DNA of 64,000 nt. Origin: Effusibacillus consociatus. GTDB taxonomy: Bacteria > Bacillota > Bacilli > Tumebacillales > Effusibacillaceae. Below, one piece after another: positions 59,549-64,000 of this stretch. A program made the position numbers and the translations under genes. The notes below the pieces were generated by a model. It searched no databases and had not been told where the DNA came from. It saw only the letters and a program-made list of their open reading frames with translations. Each line of letters starts with the position of its first letter. The stretch's first letter is position 1. The stretch covers positions 186,001-250,000 of the forward strand of contig NZ_JBHSHC010000112.1 in the NCBI RefSeq assembly GCF_042652925.1. Reading direction: 5' to 3'.

Positions 59549-61159
59549 ATGGCAGGCGGAGAGGACACAAACAAAACTGGGTTTTCGTTGGAAGTTCCCG
59601 AGTATTTTAATTTTGCGGGTCAAGTCAGTTCGTATGCGGAAAACAATCCGCATAAACCCGCACTTCTTGCGGTGAGTGAAACGGGTGAAGCACAATCGGT
59701 CACTTATCATGAGTTGGTGAACTTGACAAATCGCATCGGGAACGGATTGCGTTCTTTGGGAATTTCCCGGGGTGATAGGGTAATCGTTCTGGTTCCCAGA
59801 GGAATTGAAGCGTATGGCATTTATCTCGGGTTAAATAAAATAGGCGCCGTGATCATGCCATGTTCGGAATTGCTCCGTGGAAAAGACATTGAGTACAGGG
59901 CGAACCATGCGGGAGCGAAAGCGTTGATTTCATTTGCGGGAAGCATCAAAGAAGTGGATGAGGTACGCTCGAACTGTCCCACAATTCAGCACTATATAAA
60001 ACTTGGGGAAACCCAACCGGGATGGATTTCGTTTGAAGAATTAGTATCCAATGCACCAGAGAATTTAGATGCTGTTGCGACAAAATCCGATGAATTGGCG
60101 TTTCTTTCCTATACGTCCGGAACCACCGGCGGACCTAAGGGAGTTATGCATGTCCATGGCTGGCCATATGCTCATCTTGCAGTCGCTGCCACCTACTGGC
60201 TGGATGCCCGTGAGAACGATCTGGTTTGGGCGACGGCTGGTCCGGGATGGGCGAAATGGGTATGGAGTCCGTTTGTTTCCGCATTGGGAAAAGGGGCAAC
60301 CGCTTTTGTGTATCAGGGAAAATTCTCGCCCGAGGCGTACTTGAAACTATTGGAGCAATATCCAATATCCGTTCTCTGTGCCACCCCCACAGAATACAGA
60401 CTGATGGCGAAAGTATCTGATATAGAGAATTATAAATTAAGGGCGCTTCGTTCCGCCTGCTCTGCCGGTGAACCTCTCAACCGCGAAGTCATCGACACAT
60501 TCAGAAGGGTGTTTGGCATTACGGTTCGGGACGGATACGGCCAAACGGAAAACACACTCCTCGTCGGAACTTTTGTCGGTATGGAACCGAAGCCGGGTTC
60601 CATGGGACGCCCCTCTCCGGTGGTCAAGGTCGCGATCATCGATGAAGAAGGCCGGGAATTGCCGGTAGGGCAAGTGGGAGATATTGCGATCGACCGCAAT
60701 ATGGTAGCTTTGTTTAAAGGGTATTTGAATGACGAGGAGCGTACCGCAAAGGCATTCCGGGGCGACTGGTACGTAACGGGCGACCAGGGCCGTTTGGATG
60801 AAGACGGATATATTTGGTTTGAAGGTCGCTCGGATGATATAATTATCTCGGCAGGCTATACCATCGGGCCGTTCGAAGTCGAGGATGCACTGGTGAAACA
60901 CCCTGCAGTGGCCGAATGTGCGGCCGTAGCAAGTCCCGATCCCGACCGGGGCCATGTTGTGAAAGCATTTATCGTGTTAAAAAAGGGATTTGAGCCTTCT
61001 GATGGACTGGTCAAGGAATTGCAGGAACACACGAAAGCTTTGACCGCTCCTTACAAATATCCGAGGAAGATTGAGTTCGTTGAGGATCTGCCGAAAACCA
61101 CATCCGGCAAAATCCGTCGAATCGAACTTCGAATGAAGGAAAAAGAAGTCTTGTCATAA
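59549..61159 (+). CDS. Medium/branched-chain acyl-CoA synthetase (MACS/MbcS-like)
   Basis: A 536-residue adenylate-forming enzyme with A3 motif YTSGTTGGPKG, GYGQTEN, the GDWYVTGD hinge region and the C-terminal catalytic Lys in KTTSGKIRR. The overall sequence resembles acyl-CoA ligases of the MACS type such as B. subtilis YtcI, whose S. aureus homologue MbcS activates branched short acids; substrate here unknown. ATG 59549 follows GGGGGG by 7 bases; longer upstream frames overlap ectCD. The gap to ectCD is 97 bases with no clear terminator, so it may belong to the ectoine transcript. Confidence 0.85.
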   Translation: MAGGEDTNKTGFSLEVPEYFNFAGQVSSYAENNPHKPALLAVSETGEAQSVTYHELVNLTNRIGNGLRSLGISRGDRVIVLVPRGIEAYGIYLGLNKIGAVIMPCSELLRGKDIEYRANHAGAKALISFAGSIKEVDEVRSNCPTIQHYIKLGETQPGWISFEELVSNAPENLDAVATKSDELAFLSYTSGTTGGPKGVMHVHGWPYAHLAVAATYWLDARENDLVWATAGPGWAKWVWSPFVSALGKGATAFVYQGKFSPEAYLKLLEQYPISVLCATPTEYRLMAKVSDIENYKLRALRSACSAGEPLNREVIDTFRRVFGITVRDGYGQTENTLLVGTFVGMEPKPGSMGRPSPVVKVAIIDEEGRELPVGQVGDIAIDRNMVALFKGYLNDEERTAKAFRGDWYVTGDQGRLDEDGYIWFEGRSDDIIISAGYTIGPFEVEDALVKHPAVAECAAVASPDPDRGHVVKAFIVLKKGFEPSDGLVKELQEHTKALTAPYKYPRKIEFVEDLPKTTSGKIRRIELRMKEKEVLS

Positions 61160-61167
61160 CGGGAGAT

Positions 61168-61199
61168 CAGGGGTGTCTGAGGACATCCCTCTCGCTTTT
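61168..61199 (+). terminator. Possible terminator after the acyl-CoA synthetase gene
   Basis: Imperfect hairpin AGGGGTGTC/GACATCCCT with loop TGAG followed by CTCGCTTTT; weak T-run. Confidence 0.4.
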
Positions 61200-61216
61200 C
61201 CAGGGAGGTGCTGTGT

Positions 61217-62536
61217 ATGAGTTCCGGACGTTTTTTAAAAAATGGAATGGTGTCTGTTGCTGCGCTCATCATTGCGTTGGTTTGGTCACATAAGGCGAGT
61301 GCGGCCGTTTTTACATCTCCGGAAGGAATTCAGTTTAGCAGTCAATCTTCTGCCTGGAATTCGGAAGAACGGTTGAAGCAAGTCTATGCCGAACTCTTAA
61401 AAAACACTCACGGGGAAGAGTTCAAGCTGCTGGCTGAGGTTCGGATCCACGACGGCTATCCGAAGGGAAAGTCGGTTGCGGGAGAATACCAGTTTAAGAC
61501 ATCGGTCGACCTGCTGGGGCGGCAAAAGATGCTCCCCGGTAGTATTGATTTATACGGTGGCGGAGAACGGACCACCATTGAGTCGATCGCAAAAACACTT
61601 TCACATGAATACGGTCATCACGTGACGCACTATTACTCAATTAAACAAGACGGTTTTTCGATAACCGACAAGCAGCGATGGAGGCAAACTACGTACGCCA
61701 AAATTCGCGGGCTGGCCAATGATCCCCGTATCAATCAATCGGATGAGCATCGCTGGCAGTTAGCCGAAATAGCGGCAGAAGATTATGTTCAATTATTTGG
61801 CTCTCCAACCGCGAAGAAAGTTCATGTCTTCCCTTCCCGTTACGAATTGCTGCAGAAAAAGCAAGAAATTGGACCTTTACGTTGGGATGCTTCGATGTAT
61901 AATGTGGCACCTCAAGAAAATATGGAACTGCCTTTGGCTTCCAAAGTACCGAAATTATATCAGTGGTTGGCACAACATTTGGGTGTTGCGGGACAGCCTT
62001 TATTTCCGGAAGATCCGTCCCTGAAGATAAGAGAAGTCATAAAAGAGGGGCAGGCCGGGTACCAGATCCGGTTTGAATGGACCGGCGGGAAGAATTCGTC
62101 CAAAACGTATTATACTCTGGTGGCATACGGTGAAAACGACTCTTTGCCCGAGCCGGTCGTAACCCGTAAAGCGGGAGAGCCTTTAGAGGCCCGATACGGT
62201 ACGATGGTGGTGAGAACTCCCACTTCGATTCTGACCTATCGAGATCCTAATGCTGCCGGAATACGTCATTTTCGTGTATATGCCCAGAATGAAGCAGGTT
62301 TTGTAGTATCCTCGCCGATTTTAATGCTCGATATGAATCAACCTACTAAAGTCACAATCACCGAGCAAACCGTTCAGCCAAGCCAACAGGTAGACTCGCA
62401 AGCGGTCGAAGTGAATGAAGCTGCACCTAACCTGTTTGAGTTATCCGGATGGCAAGACGTACTGCTTCGGGGAATCACTCTTATCGTGGAAGTGATTTCG
62501 CGATTCCTGGAGATTCTCTTTAATCTTGCCAGCTAA
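61217..62536 (+). CDS. Secreted protein with zinc-metallopeptidase motif
   Basis: A 439-residue protein with a signal peptide (about 1-29, ending HKASA). The mature part has HEYGHHVTH, an HExxH zinc site (about 134-142), preceded by GSIDLYGGGERTTIESIAKTLS; a Glu in LAEIAAEDYVQLFG about 45 residues later could be the third ligand (gluzincin-like). A fibronectin III-like region follows (about 270-375), then a C-terminal hydrophobic helix (about 415-435). ATG 61217 lies 8 bases after AGGGAGG. I know no named family; protease activity is inferred. Confidence 0.7.
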   Translation: MSSGRFLKNGMVSVAALIIALVWSHKASAAVFTSPEGIQFSSQSSAWNSEERLKQVYAELLKNTHGEEFKLLAEVRIHDGYPKGKSVAGEYQFKTSVDLLGRQKMLPGSIDLYGGGERTTIESIAKTLSHEYGHHVTHYYSIKQDGFSITDKQRWRQTTYAKIRGLANDPRINQSDEHRWQLAEIAAEDYVQLFGSPTAKKVHVFPSRYELLQKKQEIGPLRWDASMYNVAPQENMELPLASKVPKLYQWLAQHLGVAGQPLFPEDPSLKIREVIKEGQAGYQIRFEWTGGKNSSKTYYTLVAYGENDSLPEPVVTRKAGEPLEARYGTMVVRTPTSILTYRDPNAAGIRHFRVYAQNEAGFVVSSPILMLDMNQPTKVTITEQTVQPSQQVDSQAVEVNEAAPNLFELSGWQDVLLRGITLIVEVISRFLEILFNLAS

Positions 62537-62628
62537 TTTACCTATTTGTCAGCTGTGGACATGGAAACACCTTGCGTTCTGCCCGAAGAATCATGTATAA
62601 TCAGTTTCGTCATTGAGAGTTCGTTCTT

Positions 62629-62705
62629 CGGGATATGGCGCAGCTTGGTAGCGCGCTACCTTGGGGTGGTAGAGGTCGTGGGTTCGAATCCCGCTATCCC
62701 GACCA
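62629..62705 (+). tRNA. tRNA-Pro (GGG)
   Basis: Acceptor CGGGATA/TATCCCG, D-stem GCGC/GCGC, anticodon stem CTACC/GGTAG with loop TTGGGGT (anticodon GGG), encoded CCA. Isolated from the main island. Confidence 0.95.
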
Positions 62706-62715
62706 TAACGTAACG

Positions 62716-62770
62716 GAAAACGCTCGTTATTCGATTTTAAAAAAATCGGATAAGGGGCGTTTTTTCGTTC
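62716..62770 (+). terminator. Terminator after tRNA-Pro
   Basis: Long stem AACGCTC...TTATTCGATTTT with AAATCGGATAA...GGGGCGTT, AAAA loop, then TTTTTT. Confidence 0.8.
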
Positions 62771-62838
62771 TTGAAGCCTTCCAATCTTTTACACTAAACT
62801 TAAAGTGTAACAATCTTTGGGAGGGTTTACACGTTCAA

Positions 62839-62979
62839 ATGAAGATGGAATTTAATATGAAGTTTGTGTATATCGTGGGTGGGTTAGTTGCTTTTGTTAC
62901 GGGGATTCTCGCGTATGGTGCGGTTGTTGGTGTTGACTCTGCTCCGGCCCCAATTAAAACCCGTCGCGAGTCTGTTTGA
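62839..62979 (+). CDS. Small membrane peptide
   Basis: A 46-residue ORF from ATG 62839 with GGGAGG 13 bases upstream (ATG 62845 is an alternative). It has a single hydrophobic span (about 8-28, FVYIVGGLVAFVTGILAYGAVVG) and a short basic tail. Its stop overlaps the TTG start of the next ORF (TTGA), suggesting coupling. The frame continues upstream into tRNA-Pro, which is ignored. No family recognised. Confidence 0.45.
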   Translation: MKMEFNMKFVYIVGGLVAFVTGILAYGAVVGVDSAPAPIKTRRESV

Positions 62980-63215
62980 CGAAACGCACCCGAATACGGT
63001 GCAAGAAGGCGCGAAGACACTTCACGACGATTTTTGCGACCTTGTTTGTTATGGTCGTTATAACGACTTTGCAGGAAAGGGCGGCGGTACTATTGAGGGA
63101 CTTGAAAGACAAGAAAAGCGTTGAATCCTTAATTCAATTGCACCGGATTTTTGAAAACGTGGAACGGATGGAACGGTTAAAGCATGAAACCGATTCGGAT
63201 CAACACAATCATTGA
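62976..63215 (+). CDS. Small protein with N-terminal hydrophobic helix
   Basis: Seventy-nine residues from TTG 62976, overlapping the previous ORF by 4 bases. A strongly basic start (TKRTRIRCKKARRH) leads into a hydrophobic stretch (FTTIFATLFVMVVITT) and then a charged coiled-coil-like helix ending in a His-rich tail. It could sit in the membrane with a cytoplasmic coil. The ribosome site is weak. The paired overlap is the main support. Confidence 0.4.
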   Translation: MTKRTRIRCKKARRHFTTIFATLFVMVVITTLQERAAVLLRDLKDKKSVESLIQLHRIFENVERMERLKHETDSDQHNH

Positions 63216-63423
63216 TGGTGATGTTAGTATTCAACGAACTTCCGAATACTATGTAAAAAATTACATGTTACGGACGAAAGACGCCTCATACTCGGTTGCA
63301 AATCGAAATATTGCGGCGTCCACATAAAGTTCACAAAAATTTTTATATTTCAGGAAGGTATTTTAGTGCTTTAACGCGTATAGGTATAAAAGTTGTCTTT
63401 TTCATGACAACCCCCTTTCGTTT

Positions 63424-63461
63424 TGAGGGCGTTCTTTGAAGCGACCCTCCTTTTTTTTTTG
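63424..63461 (+). terminator. Terminator-like hairpin
   Basis: Stem GAGGG/CCCTC with inner CGTTCTTTGAAGCG partial pairing, followed by a run of ten T. It lies in a 257-base gap (63216-63472) in which I see no gene. Confidence 0.55.
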
Positions 63462-63472
63462 CCTCGAATCGA

Positions 63473-63763
63473 TTACCACCAGAAGATCGGGAAGATTACA
63501 AACACAGAGAGGAAAGGAATAAAAAACGGGGTAAATCCAAAGAAAAAGGAGGCGTTTTTCCCCTTTAGGGATTTGGGTTTGTCTGCCGTTTTGAAATTTC
63601 TTTTCCCTTTATTTCTTCTCCCGGGGATTCCATCTGAAAGTGGTTCGAACCATAATCCATCCGGTGTGACCTTTCGTACAACTCCATAGTACTTGCCTTC
63701 ATTACATTGTACACAGACCGGCTGCCCAAGATATTGTCCCGCCTCTGTAAAGCTAACTGCCAT
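63473..63763 (-). CDS. Hypothetical protein with SH3-like N-terminus
   Basis: A 96-residue protein. The first half (TEAGQYLGQPVCVQCNEGKYYGVVRKVTPDGLWFEPL) has the alternating pattern of a small beta-barrel that follows the sequence GK-x-Y-x-G-x-V, and the C-terminal half is basic followed by a very hydrophobic, Phe-rich end (FFFGFTPFFIPFLSVFVIFPIFWW). ATG 63763 follows GGTGGG; eleven open codons upstream are ignored. Family not recognised; the tail suggests membrane attachment. Confidence 0.5.
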   Translation of the reverse strand: MAVSFTEAGQYLGQPVCVQCNEGKYYGVVRKVTPDGLWFEPLSDGIPGRRNKGKRNFKTADKPKSLKGKNASFFFGFTPFFIPFLSVFVIFPIFWW

Positions 63764-63920
63764 TTCAAATCCCACCTTTTCTAAATTCACTATCATTCTA
63801 CGAAATTTGAACTATTGAAGTTTTCCGCTCGGGTTGATTTTTCTTCCAATCTAGCAAAATAGACAAATAGCATCTGATGCCTGTCTTACTGGCTGGTGAC
63901 GCGGCAGTTTCGAAAGGCAT

Positions 63921-63946
63921 GAAAAAAAGAGGCCAAGAAGGCCCCC
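63921..63946 (-). terminator. Minus-strand terminator near the right end
   Basis: Read on the minus strand: GGGGCC/GGCCTC (one G-U) with loop TTCTT followed by TTTTTTTC. Confidence 0.65.
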
Positions 63947-63962
63947 GGCGCTACGAGAATTT

Positions 63963-64000
63963 CTATAGCAGGTCTTGTCTTTCTTCCGCAATCTCATCCA
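63963..64000 (-). CDS. C-terminal end of a gene entering from the right (partial)
   Basis: One minus-strand frame encodes DEIAEERQDLL then TAG at 63965-63963, followed within 20 bases by a terminator. The acidic helical tail and terminator suggest the end of a real gene, but 11 codons do not allow identification. Confidence 0.35.
   Translation of the reverse strand, partial: DEIAEERQDLL

Overview
The window looks like chromosomal DNA of an endospore-forming member of the Bacillota (Bacillales). The gene order repeatedly follows the Bacillus subtilis plan: asd-dapG-dapA-rnjB-tepA-ylzJ-spoIIIE at the left, sleB-ypeB then a PilZ protein, cmk, plsC, the S1-like rpsA, fni, yphA/yphB, der, plsY, gpsA, spoIVA and hup further right. 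Sporulation and germination genes (spoIIIE, spoIVA, sleB, ypeB), MecA, CcpA, an S-box and a ydaO-type leader all fit this group. A genus cannot be fixed from sequence alone; an Alicyclobacillaceae-type organism such as Effusibacillus or Tumebacillus is my guess, as inference only.

Layout. 0-8 kb: lysine/diaminopimelate pathway, RNase J2, a ClpP-like protease and the SpoIIIE translocase. 8-19 kb: MgtC-like protein, several small unknown proteins, endonuclease III, a LexA-type box in a divergent promoter region, a dehydrogenase, a DsbA-like protein, cold shock protein, a class A PBP, folE, a phosphoesterase and an SprT-like protein. 18-21 kb: two related unknown proteins leading into a UvrD-type helicase. 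21.1-23.1 kb: an RNA island with tRNAs for Asn, Thr, Tyr, Trp, His, Gln and Leu, a solitary 5S rRNA, a strongly folded spacer, three copies of a palindromic repeat and a damaged tRNA-Val. 23-36 kb: ccpA, pepV, mecA, a phosphosulfolactate synthase-like gene, an MFS exporter, a SAM-riboswitch-controlled metI-metC pair, glutamate dehydrogenase, asparaginase, PrsW. 35-53 kb: germination genes and the conserved ypfA-to-hup block.

53-61 kb is the most striking part. A leader with the hallmarks of the c-di-AMP (ydaO/yuaA) riboswitch and a long intrinsic terminator precede a tightly packed operon: ehuBCDA (ectoine/hydroxyectoine ABC importer), ectA, ectB and one reading frame in which ectoine synthase (EctC) is joined directly to ectoine hydroxylase (EctD). 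An acyl-CoA synthetase follows. Uptake, synthesis and hydroxylation of one compatible solute would thus sit behind one second-messenger switch that senses osmotic/turgor state.

Across the window a family of short palindromic repeats occurs six times, only between genes or tRNAs; two copies share a 59-base core with two differences. The right end holds a secreted protein with a zinc-metallopeptidase motif, a tRNA-Pro, small membrane-type ORFs and the tail of a further gene.
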